From Allobosea vaviloviae (GTDB lineage: Bacteria > Pseudomonadota > Alphaproteobacteria > Rhizobiales > Beijerinckiaceae), in assembly GCF_001298265.1 (NCBI RefSeq), contig NZ_LGSZ01000031.1:1-64000 (forward strand): 64,000 bases of DNA. Direction: 5' to 3'. Each line of letters opens with the position of its first letter. Within the stretch, counting starts at the first letter, position 1. A program made the translations under genes and the position numbers. The notes under the pieces are model-generated. The model made no database searches, was not told the DNA's origin, and worked only from the letters and a program-made list of their open reading frames with translations. Below, piece by piece: positions 16,539 through 27,928 of the stretch.

Positions 16539-19070
16539 TCAAGCCTTCGTCAGCGGAACCTTGGGGACGGTGCGGACCGAGCGCGCCTTGGGCGCCTCGG
16601 GGCCCTTGCCGCCGCCATCGGTCTTGCCGGCCTTGCCACCGCCGCGGTTCGGGCTGGCCGGGGAAGGCTTTGCCGCGGAGGTCGCCTTGGCGCGTGGCTT
16701 GCGCTCGCGCTTCTCGCCGGCAGCCGCGACATCCTTCTCCGGCTTGGGCTTGACCGGGCCGTCGGGGAATTCGAGGCCCAGCACCTTGATGCCGGTCTCC
16801 GATTGCACCACCACGACCTTGACCGCGCCGCCGTTCTTGAGACGCCCGAACAGCACCTCGTCGGCGAGCGGCGTCTTGATCGTCTGCTGGATCAGGCGGG
16901 CCATCGGGCGGGCGCCCATCGCCTCGTCATAGCCGTTCTCGACCAGCCATTCGCGGGCCTCGTCCGAGAGCTCGATCGTGACGTTGCGGTCGGCGAGCTG
17001 CGCCTCGAGCTGCAGAACGAACTTGTCGACGACGCGGGCGACGACCGACTTCGGCAGATGGCCGAAGGAGATCACGGAATCGAGCCGGTTGCGGAATTCC
17101 GGAGCGAACAGCTTGTTGATCGCCTCGGTATCGTCGCCCTCGCGCTTGGTCCGGGTGAAGCCATAGGCGTTGCGCGCCATGTCGGCGGCGCCGGCATTGG
17201 TGGTCATGATCAGGATGACGTTCCGGAAATCGACCTGCTTGCCGTTATTGTCGGTCAGCTTGCCGTGGTCCATGACCTGAAGAAGGATGTTGAACAGGTC
17301 TGGATGGGCCTTCTCGATCTCGTCGAGCAGCAGCACGCAATGCGGGTGCTGGTCGATCTGGTCGGTCAGCAGGCCGCCCTGGTCGAAGCCGACATAGCCC
17401 GGAGGGGCGCCGATCAGCCGCGAAACCGTGTGCCGCTCCATGTATTCCGACATGTCGAAGCGCACTGTCTCCACGCCGAGCGAGGCTGCGAGCTGGCGGG
17501 CCACCTCGGTCTTGCCGACGCCGGTGGGACCCGCGAAGAGATAACAGCCGATCGGCTTCTCGCCATCGCGCAGGCCGGCGCGAGCCAGCTTGATCGACGA
17601 GGACAGAGCCTCGATCGCCTTTTCCTGGCCGTAGACCGTGCGCTTCAGCGTGGTCTCGAGATTGCGCAGGACCTCTGCGTCGTCCTTCGACACGGTCTTG
17701 GCCGGGATGCGCGCCATGGTGGCGATCGCGGCCTCGATCTCCTTCACGCCGATGGTCTTCTTGCGCTTGTTCTCCGCCACCAGCATCTGCGAAGCGCCGG
17801 TCTCGTCGATCACGTCGATCGCCTTGTCGGGCAGCTTGCGGTCATGGATGTAGCGCGCCGAAAGCTCCACCGCCGCCTTAATGGCGTCGTTGGTGTAGCG
17901 CAGCTTGTGGAACTCCTCGAAATAGGGCTTCAGACCTTTGAGGATCTCGATCGTATCGGGGATCGAGGGCTCGTTGACATCGATCTTCTGGAAACGGCGC
18001 ACCAGCGCCCGGTCCTTCTCGAAATACTGGCGGTATTCCTTGTAGGTGGTCGAGCCGATGCAGCGCAGGCCGCCCGATGCCAGCGCGGGCTTGAGCAGGT
18101 TGGAGGCATCCATCGCCCCGCCCGAGGTCGCGCCGGCTCCGATCACCGTATGGATCTCATCGATGAACATGATCGCCTTGGGGTGCGCCTCGATCTCCTT
18201 CATCACCTGCTTGAGGCGTTCCTCGAAATCGCCGCGATAGCGCGTGCCGGCCAGCAGCGTGCCCATGTCCAGAGAGAACACGGTCGCGTCCTCCAGCACC
18301 TCGGGCACCTCGCCGCGGATGATCTTGAGCGCCAGGCCCTCGGCAATCGCGGTCTTGCCGACGCCGGGCTCGCCGACGAGCAGCGGGTTGTTCTTCTGCC
18401 GACGGCAGAGGATCTGGATGGTGCGCTGGACCTCCGCCTCGCGGCCGATCAGCGGATCGATGCGGCCGTCGCGCGCCTTGCGGTTCAGGTTGACGCAATA
18501 GGCGTCGAGCGCGCTCTCCTTCTTCTTCTTGTCCTTGTCGGCGTCGTTGCCCGGATCTGCGGCGCGCGAATCGCGCTGCTGCTCGGGTTCCTCCTCGGCG
18601 CCGCGGATCGGGCGAGGCTCGCTGGCGCCCGGTCGCTTGGCAATGCCGTGGCTGATGTAGTTGACCGCGTCGTAGCGGGTCATGTCCTGCTCCTGCAGGA
18701 AGTAGGCGGCGTGGCTCTCGCGCTCGGCGAACATCGCGACGAGCACATTGGCGCCGGTCACCTCCTCGCGGCCCGAGGACTGGACATGGATGACGGCGCG
18801 CTGGATCACGCGCTGGAAGCCGGCTGTCGGCTTCGAATCGTCGCGCCCATCGGTGACGAGATTGGCCAGCTCCGCGTCGATGTAATCGACGAGATTGCGC
18901 CTGAGCGTGTCGAGATCGACGCTGCAGGCGCGCATAACGGCGGCCGCGTCCTGATCATCGACCAATGCCAGCAGCAGATGCTCCAGCGTGGCGTATTCGT
19001 GGTGAAGTTCGTTGGCGAGCGCCAGGGCGCGGTGAAGCGCCTGTTCGAGACTGCGCGAGAAACTCGGCAC
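16539..19070 (-). CDS. clpA: ATP-dependent Clp protease ATP-binding subunit ClpA
   Basis: An 843-residue AAA+ unfoldase that feeds substrates to ClpP. Order: N-domain (about 1-145, beginning [15 protein letters not shown]), first AAA module with Walker [10 protein letters not shown] near residue 235 and Walker B IMFIDEIH, second AAA module with GPTGVGKTE near residue 520 and [10 protein letters not shown], and the IGF-type ClpP loop region YVGFDQGG further on. The last 75 or so residues are a Lys/Ala/Pro-rich basic tail absent from E. coli ClpA (758 residues). Start is GTG at 19070 with AGGAGC upstream. It follows clpS by about 50 bases. Confidence 0.96.
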   Translation of the reverse strand: MPSFSRSLEQALHRALALANELHHEYATLEHLLLALVDDQDAAAVMRACSVDLDTLRRNLVDYIDAELANLVTDGRDDSKPTAGFQRVIQRAVIHVQSSGREEVTGANVLVAMFAERESHAAYFLQEQDMTRYDAVNYISHGIAKRPGASEPRPIRGAEEEPEQQRDSRAADPGNDADKDKKKKESALDAYCVNLNRKARDGRIDPLIGREAEVQRTIQILCRRQKNNPLLVGEPGVGKTAIAEGLALKIIRGEVPEVLEDATVFSLDMGTLLAGTRYRGDFEERLKQVMKEIEAHPKAIMFIDEIHTVIGAGATSGGAMDASNLLKPALASGGLRCIGSTTYKEYRQYFEKDRALVRRFQKIDVNEPSIPDTIEILKGLKPYFEEFHKLRYTNDAIKAAVELSARYIHDRKLPDKAIDVIDETGASQMLVAENKRKKTIGVKEIEAAIATMARIPAKTVSKDDAEVLRNLETTLKRTVYGQEKAIEALSSSIKLARAGLRDGEKPIGCYLFAGPTGVGKTEVARQLAASLGVETVRFDMSEYMERHTVSRLIGAPPGYVGFDQGGLLTDQIDQHPHCVLLLDEIEKAHPDLFNILLQVMDHGKLTDNNGKQVDFRNVILIMTTNAGAADMARNAYGFTRTKREGDDTEAINKLFAPEFRNRLDSVISFGHLPKSVVARVVDKFVLQLEAQLADRNVTIELSDEAREWLVENGYDEAMGARPMARLIQQTIKTPLADEVLFGRLKNGGAVKVVVVQSETGIKVLGLEFPDGPVKPKPEKDVAAAGEKRERKPRAKATSAAKPSPASPNRGGGKAGKTDGGGKGPEAPKARSVRTVPKVPLTKA

Positions 19071-19118
19071 GGATTGCGCTCCTATTCCGATTTCAGATGG
19101 GTGAGCGAACTCAAGACT

Positions 19119-19586
19119 TTACTTCTTCTCCATCACGCATTGGAGCGGATGCATGTGCTTGCGCGCAAGATCCATGACGAGCGTGACCTTCGTCTCGGCG
19201 ACCTCATATGTGAAAACCCCGCATTCGCCGACGCCGTTCTGATGCACATGCATCATGATCTGCGTGGCCGCGGCGCGATCCTTCTGGAAGAAGCGTTCGA
19301 GAACGTGAACGACGAATTCCATCGGGGTGTAGTCGTCGTTCAAAAGCAGGACACGATAGAGATTGGGCTTGCGGGTTCGGGTCCGGGTCAGGACTGCCGT
19401 GCCGGCGCCGTCACGGCCGCCATCGCTCGGTGGCGGCCGCCGAGTGGGGCGATCGGCCATTCCCCTCGGTCCGACCACGGCAACCGGCGGCGCCACGGCA
19501 TCGCGCGTCGCCCCGGTGTGTCCTGCCTGGCTGGTCATGATGCCGTTTGTCCTCAAGATCGGTCCCTGGCGCTTCCCACCCGACAT
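19119..19586 (-). CDS. clpS: ATP-dependent Clp protease adaptor ClpS
   Basis: The adaptor that delivers N-degron substrates to ClpA. The C-terminal 85 residues carry the fold: [17 protein letters not shown] (binding-pocket residues), the helix with [11 protein letters not shown], and the terminal [20 protein letters not shown]. The long disordered N-terminus is typical of alphaproteobacteria. Start is uncertain: ATG 19586 has GAGG five bases upstream and is used here; 19538 and 19460 are alternatives giving 139 or 113 residues. It is upstream of clpA on the same strand and divergent from kdsA. Confidence 0.93.
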   Translation of the reverse strand: MSGGKRQGPILRTNGIMTSQAGHTGATRDAVAPPVAVVGPRGMADRPTRRPPPSDGGRDGAGTAVLTRTRTRKPNLYRVLLLNDDYTPMEFVVHVLERFFQKDRAAATQIMMHVHQNGVGECGVFTYEVAETKVTLVMDLARKHMHPLQCVMEKK

Positions 19587-19679
19587 AATGCCTCGCCGAT
19601 GAATTTACAGACCTCTCCGCTGCTTCGCCAGTCCGTTCGACGCAATGTCGCAGACTATCCGCATCTGCGTTCGGTTTGG

Positions 19680-19709
19680 CTTGACCCGCCGGGCCTGGCG
19701 GACATAAGC
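19680..19709 (+). promoter_or_regulatory. Possible sigma-70 promoter of kdsA
   Basis: CTTGACC at 19680-19686 matches the alphaproteobacterial -35 core, and ACATAAGC follows with 16 or 17 bases of spacing. It would place the transcript start about 25 bases before kdsA. The -10 match is modest. Confidence 0.35.
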
Positions 19710-19740
19710 CCGGCACCTGACCGCAAAGGGGACGCCGCCC

Positions 19741-20613
19741 ATGACCGCCAACGCCATCGTCTCCGTCGGCGCCGACCTTGCGTCTCCGGTTCGCTTCGGC
19801 AACGGCTTGCCGCTCTCCGTGATCGCCGGCCCGTGCCAGATGGAAAGCCGCGAGCACGCGCTCGAAATGGCTTTCGCACTCAAGGAGATCGCCGACCAGC
19901 TCGGCATCGGCCTCGTGTTCAAGACTTCCTTCGACAAAGCCAACCGGACCAGTGTGCGGGCCGCGCGCGGCATGGGGCTTGCGGCAGCCCTGCCTGTCTT
20001 CGCCGAGATCCGCGAGGCGACCGGGCTACCCGTCCTCACCGACGTGCACGAAGCGAGTCAATGCGCCGCCGTGGCGGAATGCGTCGACGTTCTGCAGATC
20101 CCGGCCTATCTCTGCCGCCAGACCGACCTGCTGGTCGCGGCCGCGCTCACGGGCCGTGTCGTGAATGTGAAGAAGGGCCAGTTCCTGGCGCCCTGGGACA
20201 TGGTCAATGTCGCAGCCAAGATTACCGAGAGCGGCAACCCCAATGTCCTGCTGACCGAGCGGGGCGCCTCCTTCGGCTACAACACCCTGGTCTCCGACAT
20301 GCGCGCCTTGCCGATCATGGCCCAGACGACCGGCGCCCCGGTGATCTTCGACGCCACGCATTCGGTCCAGCAGCCGGGCGGCAAGGGCTCGTCCTCGGGC
20401 GGCGAGCGCGAATTCGTTGCCGTGCTGGCGCGGGCGGCGGTCGCCGTCGGCGTTGCCGGCGTGTTCATCGAGACCCATGAAGACCCCGACAACGCTCCTT
20501 GCGACGGCCCCAACATGGTGCCGCTCTCCGCCTTCCCTGCGCTGATCGCAGAGCTGCAAGGCTTTGATCGACTTGCCAAAGCCAAGCCCAGGCCTACGCT
20601 GGCTTATGTCTGA
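19741..20613 (+). CDS. kdsA: 3-deoxy-8-phosphooctulonate synthase KdsA
   Basis: A 290-residue enzyme that joins phosphoenolpyruvate and arabinose-5-phosphate to KDO-8-phosphate, the first committed step of KDO for lipopolysaccharide. Family blocks are intact: VIAGPCQMES, KTSFDKANRTS, TDVHEASQC, KKGQFLAPWDM, FDATHSVQQPGG and ETHEDPDNAPCDGPNM. Length fits. The AAAGGGGACG ribosome binding site precedes the ATG. The last codons overlap the start of the MFS gene, suggesting coupling with no evident functional reason. Confidence 0.97.
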   Translation: MTANAIVSVGADLASPVRFGNGLPLSVIAGPCQMESREHALEMAFALKEIADQLGIGLVFKTSFDKANRTSVRAARGMGLAAALPVFAEIREATGLPVLTDVHEASQCAAVAECVDVLQIPAYLCRQTDLLVAAALTGRVVNVKKGQFLAPWDMVNVAAKITESGNPNVLLTERGASFGYNTLVSDMRALPIMAQTTGAPVIFDATHSVQQPGGKGSSSGGEREFVAVLARAAVAVGVAGVFIETHEDPDNAPCDGPNMVPLSAFPALIAELQGFDRLAKAKPRPTLAYV

Positions 20614-21820
20614 CACGCCCCCGCTGGCGCCGCCCTCCGCGCCGGCGCCGATGTCCTTGGCTCCGCTGATCCTGATCCTCGGCGCCTGCGGCTTCGCATC
20701 GACCTTCACCATGCGGATCATCGATCCGCTGATCCCGACGCTCGCCGGCGAGTTCGGCCGCAGCATCCCCCATATCGTGGCGATGGTGACGGCTTTTTCG
20801 CTGTCCTATGCGCTGGGGCAGCCATTTCTGGGGCCCCTCGCCGATGCGATCGGCAAGATCCGCACGATCCTGATCTGCCTGGTGGCCCTGGCCCTGTTTT
20901 CCACCGTCGCCGCGCTGTCGATGTCCTTCGAGGTGATGGCCGTGGTCCGCGCGGTCACCGGAATCGCGTCCGGCGGGATCATCCCGATCGCCATGGCGGC
21001 GATCGGCGACCGCGCGCCGATGCAGGAGCGCCAGGTTGCGCTGGGGCGCTTCACAGTGCTGATGATCATCGGGCAGATGTCGGGCTCCGCCTGCTCGGGA
21101 CTCATCGCCACGCATATCGGCTGGCGTGCCGCCTTCCTCTCGGCGGCAGTCATCGCGACGCTGGCCGCGATCCTTGTCGCCGTCGTCTTGAAGCCGCGCC
21201 GCAACGTCACGCGCCAGACGCTCAGCGTCGCGGGCGCGCTCGCCAATTACCGGACCGTCTTCTCGAACCCGCGCACCAAGCTGCTCTACGGCCTCGTGAT
21301 CACTGAGGGCATCCTGTTGTTCGGCATCCCAGCCTATGTCGCCGCGATCCTGTTCGAGCGCTCGGGCGTCGGCCCGGCCCAGGCTGGCCTCGTCATTGCC
21401 GGCATGGGTTTCGGCTGCCTGGTCTACGGCCTGTCGACCCGGATTCTCGTGGAGAGGCTGGGGCCGAAACTGATGACCCGAACCGGCGGCGTGATCTGCG
21501 CCGCGGGGCTAGCCCTGTTCGCCTTCGACTGGCCTTGGTGGAGCGCGATCCCGCTGTTCGGGCTGCAGGGCTTCGGCTTCTTTCTGCTGCACGGCACCTT
21601 CCAGGCGCAGGCGACCGAACTCGCGCCGGGCGCGCGCGGCTCGGCGATGGCGCTGTTCGCCTGCTGCTTCTTCCTCGGCCAGGCGACGGGGCCGCTGGTG
21701 ATGGGTTTCGCGATGCATGTCCTGGGGACGAGTGCCGCGATCCTGCTGTTCTCGCTCGCCATCGCAGCGTTCGGCTACGCCACCCCGCGCATCATGCCGC
21801 TCGCCGGAAGCCGGACCTGA
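20606..21820 (+). CDS. MFS transporter
   Basis: A 404-residue protein with about twelve hydrophobic segments. The first segments contain RIIDPLIPTLAGEFG and the loop GPLADAIGKIRTI, corresponding to the MFS signature between helices 2 and 3; a conserved motif around RAVTGIASGGIIPIAMAAIGDRAP marks helix 4-5. This resembles the DHA1 drug or metabolite exporter group. I use the ATG at 20606, inside the kdsA stop overlap, rather than 20564. The substrate is unknown. Confidence 0.9.
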   Translation: MSDTPPLAPPSAPAPMSLAPLILILGACGFASTFTMRIIDPLIPTLAGEFGRSIPHIVAMVTAFSLSYALGQPFLGPLADAIGKIRTILICLVALALFSTVAALSMSFEVMAVVRAVTGIASGGIIPIAMAAIGDRAPMQERQVALGRFTVLMIIGQMSGSACSGLIATHIGWRAAFLSAAVIATLAAILVAVVLKPRRNVTRQTLSVAGALANYRTVFSNPRTKLLYGLVITEGILLFGIPAYVAAILFERSGVGPAQAGLVIAGMGFGCLVYGLSTRILVERLGPKLMTRTGGVICAAGLALFAFDWPWWSAIPLFGLQGFGFFLLHGTFQAQATELAPGARGSAMALFACCFFLGQATGPLVMGFAMHVLGTSAAILLFSLAIAAFGYATPRIMPLAGSRT

Positions 21821-21981
21821 CCGGTCCACGCCCGGAACCCTGAAACAGGACCATGTTTCGACGGTTGTCGGAACGGAATCTCAATATCTGTGCGCCAAAG
21901 CTTGGTTCTATCGAGCAACCATTCGCAAATTCGCAGACGCGCAACGTACTGCGAGGCCCTTGCGCCAAACGAGATGCCGCG

Positions 21982-23505
21982 ATGAGCCAGTTCATGAGTT
22001 CGCTTTGCAAGCTTGCACGCCGGTTCCGCAGGAACGAGTCAGGCGCCACGATCACGATCTTCGCGTTTTCCGCGGTGGGGTTGATTTGCCTGGCGGGCGT
22101 CGTCGTCGACTATGGCCGACTGACCAAGGCTCATACCTCCCTGCAGGCGGCCACCGACTCCGCCGCCTTGGCGGCGGCTCGCCTCCCGAGCAAGGACCCG
22201 ACCGCGATGCGGACGGCAGCGAACAACTTCTTCGTGGCGAACACGGCCGGCATCGACGGCAACAATATTCAGATCACGAATTTCACCTTCGCGTCCACGA
22301 CCGGGACCGTGACGGTCGAAACCAGCGGCGTGCTCGACACGTCGCTGATGTCGATCGTCGGCTTCAAGACAATGGGCTTCAGCGCCAGGTCGGCCGCCGT
22401 CAAGGAAGTCACGGGTACGGTCGAGATGGCGCTCGTCCTCGACAACACCTGGTCGATGTCCGAAAGCGCCGGCAGCAGTGACTCCAAGATCACGGTGCTG
22501 AAGGCCGCCGCCAAGAGCCTCGTCGAGACCGTGCTGGCCTCGGGCGGCACGAATGTGAAGATCGGCATCGTGCCCTTCGCCGACTACGTCAATGTCGGCA
22601 CGGGCAATCGCGGGGCGTCCTGGATTTCGGTGCCGGCTGACTACACCGACGTCAAGACCACCACGACCCCTGCTGTTCCCTACACCTGCACGACGGTCAG
22701 CACGAAACAGGTCTGCACCAAAGGCGCGCCCAAGACCTGCACGAGCTATACCGACGGCGTGCCATCAAACTATGACTGCACGCCCCAGACCTGCACGACC
22801 CAGCCGGTCACGCCGTACCAGCAGTGCAGCGGCGGCACGCCCGAGAAAACAACGACGAAGACGACGAACTACAAGTGGTACGGCTGCGTCTACACGCGCA
22901 ACAGCGGCACGACGCTGCTTCTCCCGGACCAGACCCCCACGACGCTCTACAAGGGCTTCGTCGAGACCAGCCAGAGCTGCCTCAGCCCGATCGTGCCGCT
23001 GACCAACAACAAGGCGACGCTGACGAGCGCGATCGACGGGCTGGTGATCAATGTCGGCAGCTACAAGCCGTCGACCTATATTCCCGACGGCATGGTCTGG
23101 GGTGTCAACATCCTGTCGAACGCGGCTCCCTTCTCGGAAGGCGGCGCCTACGACACCGCCAACAAGCTGCCGCGCAAGGCTCTGGTGCTGATGACCGACG
23201 GCGCGAACACCAGGGTTTTCAACACGAACGGCACCCACTCCAACCTGAGCACCACCGCCAAGACCGCCGCGACCCAGGTCACGAAGGTGAACAGCGATAC
23301 GACGAGCGTCTGCACCGAGGCCAAGGCGAAGAAGATCGAGGTCTTTACCGTGGCCTTTGCCGTGACCGACGTCGCGGCGAAGACGATGCTGCAGGGTTGC
23401 GCCACCGACTCGGACCACTATTACGATGCGACCAACGCCGCCGCGCTGGCCGCCGCCTTCCAGTCGATCGGCCAGTCGCTCACCAGCCTGCGCCTGTCGC
23501 AGTGA
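21982..23505 (+). CDS. TadG-like pilus assembly protein with vWA domain
   Basis: A 507-residue protein. The N-terminus RNESGATITIFAFSAVGLICLAGVVVDYGR is a TadE/TadG-like membrane helix that anchors it to the inner membrane; the rest is periplasmic. A von Willebrand A domain begins near residue 150 with VLDNTWSMS, a DxTxS form of the metal-ion site, and resumes with LVLMTDGANTR and the C-terminal helix. Between them, residues about 230-315, is a Thr-rich stretch with seven cysteines. No other tad genes lie nearby, so this may be an orphan pseudopilin-like protein. Start at 21982 (gatgagcc) rather than 21853. Confidence 0.8.
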   Translation: MSQFMSSLCKLARRFRRNESGATITIFAFSAVGLICLAGVVVDYGRLTKAHTSLQAATDSAALAAARLPSKDPTAMRTAANNFFVANTAGIDGNNIQITNFTFASTTGTVTVETSGVLDTSLMSIVGFKTMGFSARSAAVKEVTGTVEMALVLDNTWSMSESAGSSDSKITVLKAAAKSLVETVLASGGTNVKIGIVPFADYVNVGTGNRGASWISVPADYTDVKTTTTPAVPYTCTTVSTKQVCTKGAPKTCTSYTDGVPSNYDCTPQTCTTQPVTPYQQCSGGTPEKTTTKTTNYKWYGCVYTRNSGTTLLLPDQTPTTLYKGFVETSQSCLSPIVPLTNNKATLTSAIDGLVINVGSYKPSTYIPDGMVWGVNILSNAAPFSEGGAYDTANKLPRKALVLMTDGANTRVFNTNGTHSNLSTTAKTAATQVTKVNSDTTSVCTEAKAKKIEVFTVAFAVTDVAAKTMLQGCATDSDHYYDATNAAALAAAFQSIGQSLTSLRLSQ

Positions 23506-23545
23506 TCGCGTCCTGACTTAGCTCTCGCCCGCGAGGCGTTGCCGG

Positions 23546-24001
23546 TCAGCGCCCGCGATAGGGCGCGACGCCCTGATCGGGCAGCCAGAGGCCCTTGGGC
23601 GGCTCCCCGGTCTGCCAGAACACGTCGATCGGGATGCCGCCGCGCGGGTACCAGTAGCCGCCGATCCGGAACCACTCCGGCGCGAGCAGATCGACCAGGC
23701 GCTTGCCGATTCCCACCGTGCAGTCCTCGTGGAAGGCACCGTGGTTGCGGAAGGCGCCGAGATAGAGCTTCAGCGACTTCGATTCGACCAGCCACTGACC
23801 CGGCAGATAGTCGATCACGAGGATGCCGAAATCGGGCTGTCCGGTGACGGGACAGATCGACGTGAATTCGGGACAGGTGAAACGCGCGAGGTAAGACGTA
23901 CCCTGGTGCGGATTGGGCACGCGGTCGAGGCGCGCCTCATCCGGTGAGGCCGGCAGCTCGGCATGGTGCCCGAGTTGCAGGGTCGAGGCGTCGATCGACA
24001 T
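23546..24001 (-). CDS. queF: NADPH-dependent preQ0 reductase QueF (type I)
   Basis: A 151-residue enzyme that reduces 7-cyano-7-deazaguanine to preQ1 in queuosine synthesis. The active-site Cys sits in [11 protein letters not shown] and the QueF motif is [13 protein letters not shown]; the HEDC segment holds the catalytic Asp/His pair. The short, unimodular form matches the type I (YkvM-like) enzyme. Start at 24001 has AGGAG nearby. Another queuosine gene, tgt, lies 5 kb to the right. No preQ1 riboswitch was recognised upstream. Confidence 0.96.
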   Translation of the reverse strand: MSIDASTLQLGHHAELPASPDEARLDRVPNPHQGTSYLARFTCPEFTSICPVTGQPDFGILVIDYLPGQWLVESKSLKLYLGAFRNHGAFHEDCTVGIGKRLVDLLAPEWFRIGGYWYPRGGIPIDVFWQTGEPPKGLWLPDQGVAPYRGR

Positions 24002-24250
24002 CGGAGGCTCCTGAGGTTTGCCGCCTTCTAGAGCATAGCGCGAGGTCGTGGGAACCGATTTTCGCAGCCATCTCAGCTCACGGAAACACTGACGCGCCGG
24101 CCCGGCAAACGGCACCGGCGCACTCAATGCCGTCAATTCGATTCAAATCGCGCCGCGACCTTAAACAGGATCGGAGCGGTCGCACCGCTAAGACGCTTAT
24201 CCGGCCGGCAGATGTCACTGCGGCGTCCTGGACAAGCGATCCGCCGACCG

Positions 24251-24478
24251 ATGATCATTGCCGCGATCCTGTTTCTCATCGGCATCCTGATCGGCCTGAC
24301 CTGCAATTTTCTCGCGATCATCGCGGCGAGCCTGGCGATGACGCTGGTCATGGTCCCACTCTGGCTGGTGCGCGGGGAATTCGGCTTCTTCAGCGTCCTG
24401 GTCTGGGTCGGCTATCTCTTCGCGCTCCAGAGCGGCTTCCTCGTCGGCGGCTATGTCCGTACCGAGGACGATCCCTGA
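24251..24478 (+). CDS. Small hydrophobic membrane protein
   Basis: A 75-residue protein with two to three hydrophobic segments (about 2-25, 28-44 and 50-70) and a short acidic tail RTEDDP. Function is not recognised. The ATG at 24251 opens the first segment; the frame upstream from 24212 is not hydrophobic and is less likely. It overlaps nothing but ends one base before the stop of a convergent 41-residue membrane gene. Confidence 0.65.
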   Translation: MIIAAILFLIGILIGLTCNFLAIIAASLAMTLVMVPLWLVRGEFGFFSVLVWVGYLFALQSGFLVGGYVRTEDDP

Positions 24479-24604
24479 TCACCAGAACCAGACGGCCCGG
24501 CCGGCGAAGGCGCACAGTCCCGCCCACCACGCCAGGGTGACGGCGACCGAGGCGAGGACCACCGCCAGGGACGGGCGGGGGCTGTTGGGCATGATCTGGA
24601 ACAT
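24479..24604 (-). CDS. 41-residue small membrane protein
   Basis: A short gene on the minus strand. The 41 residues are MFQIMPNSPR, then a hydrophobic helix around residues 13-32 (VVLASVAVTLAWWAGLCAFA) and a WFW end. The ATG at 24604 is preceded by GGGAGA with about seven bases spacing, a good ribosome binding site, and the stop TGA lies immediately next to the convergent gene. It is small and unassigned, but start, spacing and hydrophobicity are consistent with a real membrane microprotein. Confidence 0.55.
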   Translation of the reverse strand: MFQIMPNSPRPSLAVVLASVAVTLAWWAGLCAFAGRAVWFW

Positions 24605-24787
24605 GGTCGTCTCCCGATGAAACAGTCGGCTCTAAACATCGGGAGAACCGCAAGACGCGGGCCGGACGCTGGCGACAACAAGGCAAACGTCACGGTTTGC
24701 GCACGCCCCCCGAAATCGGTCGCCATCATCCGCGGGCGCGGATTGAGGCTTTCCGATCGTCAAGCCGTTGGCTAGAAGCGCGGCTGA

Positions 24788-26101
<1,314 letters not shown>

Positions 26102-26105
26102 CCAC

Positions 26106-26792
26106 TCACAGGCGCGGCAGCAGGTCCGAGGCGCGCGACAGCGTCCAGCTCCCTGCCGCGCCGACGAGGCCTACCGCGCCATAGACCGCGTCGCCGACGC
26201 GGGACACCGGCCCGTGGACGTTCACGCCCAGCACGCTGCGCTGCTGCGGCTTTGCCGCTTCTGCAGACGACGGATTGTTCGCCGCCAGATGCGCTGCCAC
26301 GGGAGCGATCTGAAGCGGCGGCGCTTCGGCCAAGGTCACGCCGCGGTCGGTGGCGGGACGGCGCGGCGGAAGCGCCTGCGCCTGGACGCTCCGGCTGCGC
26401 GGCTCGCTGGTGGCGGCGCGCACGGATCGCGCCTGAGGCAAGGCCGCGACCTCGACGACCGGCTGCGTCCATTCCAGCGCCATCGGCATCACGATCGCGG
26501 CCGGGCTCAGCAGGCCAGGCAGCTCGGAGGCCCGCAGCGGCGCAGCGTCAGCCGCCGCATCATGATGGCGGTCGCGGATCTTGCCATCCGATGCCACAGG
26601 CGAGACCCAGCCCTGCCCCCGGCTCAGCCCGGAATCGCCCTGCTCCGCAGCCGAGCTCGTGAAGGGCAGCGAAATCCCGCCCGGGATCGCGGGGAGCCCC
26701 GCAGCCAGCGCCGAAGCTGCGCCCGAGATGGCCGCCTGGTTGCCGACGCCACGCAGGACCCCCGCCGCAGCCGTGAAAACAGAACCCGACAT
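26106..26792 (-). CDS. Hypothetical Ala/Pro-rich protein
   Basis: A 228-residue protein of low complexity, Ala, Pro and Ser rich, without signal peptide or clear domain. It contains hydrophobic glycine-rich stretches (about residues 25-50) and ends in a segment WTLSRASDLLPRL. Function is not recognised. ATG at 26792 is preceded by GGAGG about ten bases away, which supports this start. Codon use is like the rest of the chromosome. It could be a secreted or membrane-associated scaffold; I cannot tell. It is convergent with eno and divergent from the EamA gene. Confidence 0.55.
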   Translation of the reverse strand: MSGSVFTAAAGVLRGVGNQAAISGAASALAAGLPAIPGGISLPFTSSAAEQGDSGLSRGQGWVSPVASDGKIRDRHHDAAADAAPLRASELPGLLSPAAIVMPMALEWTQPVVEVAALPQARSVRAATSEPRSRSVQAQALPPRRPATDRGVTLAEAPPLQIAPVAAHLAANNPSSAEAAKPQQRSVLGVNVHGPVSRVGDAVYGAVGLVGAAGSWTLSRASDLLPRL

Positions 26793-26995
26793 GTCGATCA
26801 ATCCTCCGTGAATGCAGCGCAGAGAACATGCGTCGACCGGCGCGACAGCGGCCGAAGCAGGGAGCAATTGCGGTGTTTCGTCTCCAATTGTTTCCCGCAG
26901 ATCGGTTTGGGCATGCTGCGCCCGCGAACACGGCGCGCAGGCGCCATGCAGTTGCCGCGCTAACGCCGCCCCAGCATTCGCGCGATACCGGCGCA

Positions 26996-27928
26996 ATGGA
27001 TCAGACGGCACCGTTGTCCGAAGTGAACAAGAGCCGCGAGACGCGTCGCTGGCGGCTGGCATTTGCCGGCATGGTCGTGGCCATGCTGATCTTCGGCTCC
27101 AATTTCGTCATCAGTCGCCATGCCGTCCTCAACGGCCTGACCTCGCATGATCTTCTCGCCATGCGCTTCGGCGTCGCCGGCCTTTTGTTGCTGCCCGGTT
27201 TTCTCGCGCGAGGCCTCACGACATGCGGCGGCGTCGGCTGGGGACGCGGCGTCACGCTCGCCATGATGAGCGGCTTCCCGATGAGCTTCCTGCTGCTGAC
27301 CGGCGTGACCTATGCGCCGGCTGCGCATGGCGCGACGATCGGGCCGGGGCTGGTCACGGTCATCAGCATCATCGGCAGCGTCGTGATGTTCGGGGCGGTG
27401 ATCACGCGCCAGCTCGTGCTCGGCATCGCCGGGGTTCTGCTCGGCCTGATCTGCCTCGGCATCGCCGGGACGACCCACACCAATCCGTCGATCCTGTTCG
27501 GTGATCTCTGCTTCGTCGGCGTCGGGCTGATCTGGGGCATGTATCCCCTGCTGGTGCAGCTCTGGCGGCTCGATGCGCTGAAGGTGACGAGCGTCGTCGC
27601 CGTGCTGTCGATGGCCTACCTGCCGTTCTATGCGCTGTTCTTCTTCCGCGGCTTCGATGTCGCGCCATGGTGGGTCATCGTGCTGCACGGGCTGAACCAG
27701 GGCGTGCTTAACGTCGTGCTCGGCCTGTGGCTGTGGAGCCTGGCCGCCCGTGCGCTGGGACCGGCGGTGGCGGGGCGCTTCCCGCCGACGATCCCGGTCA
27801 TCGGGACGCTCCTGGGCATCCCCGTCCTCGGCGAAATCCCGACCGGGCTTCAGGTCGCCGGCATCGGCTTGATCATCAGCGGGCTGTTCATCGCGTCCTG
27901 GCGTCGTTCAGCGCGCGCCCCGGCTTAG
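26996..27928 (+). CDS. EamA/DMT family transporter
   Basis: A 310-residue membrane protein with about ten hydrophobic segments arranged as two EamA repeats, typical of drug/metabolite exporters of the DMT superfamily. It begins with a charged N-terminus and MLIFGSNFVISRHAV; the second repeat starts near residue 175 (LFGDLCFVGVGLIWGMYPLL). Start is ATG 26996; the frame open from 26828 is less likely. Substrate unknown. It overlaps the 3' end of the following convergent gene by 21 bases. Confidence 0.88.
   Translation: MDQTAPLSEVNKSRETRRWRLAFAGMVVAMLIFGSNFVISRHAVLNGLTSHDLLAMRFGVAGLLLLPGFLARGLTTCGGVGWGRGVTLAMMSGFPMSFLLLTGVTYAPAAHGATIGPGLVTVISIIGSVVMFGAVITRQLVLGIAGVLLGLICLGIAGTTHTNPSILFGDLCFVGVGLIWGMYPLLVQLWRLDALKVTSVVAVLSMAYLPFYALFFFRGFDVAPWWVIVLHGLNQGVLNVVLGLWLWSLAARALGPAVAGRFPPTIPVIGTLLGIPVLGEIPTGLQVAGIGLIISGLFIASWRRSARAPA

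Noticed and set aside
16362..20480. A 1372-codon plus-strand open frame
   Set aside because: It is antisense to the clearly conserved clpA and clpS genes and ends in out-of-frame overlap with kdsA. Its translation is Arg/Leu/Gly-rich with no family match, as expected for the opposite strand of a high-GC gene.
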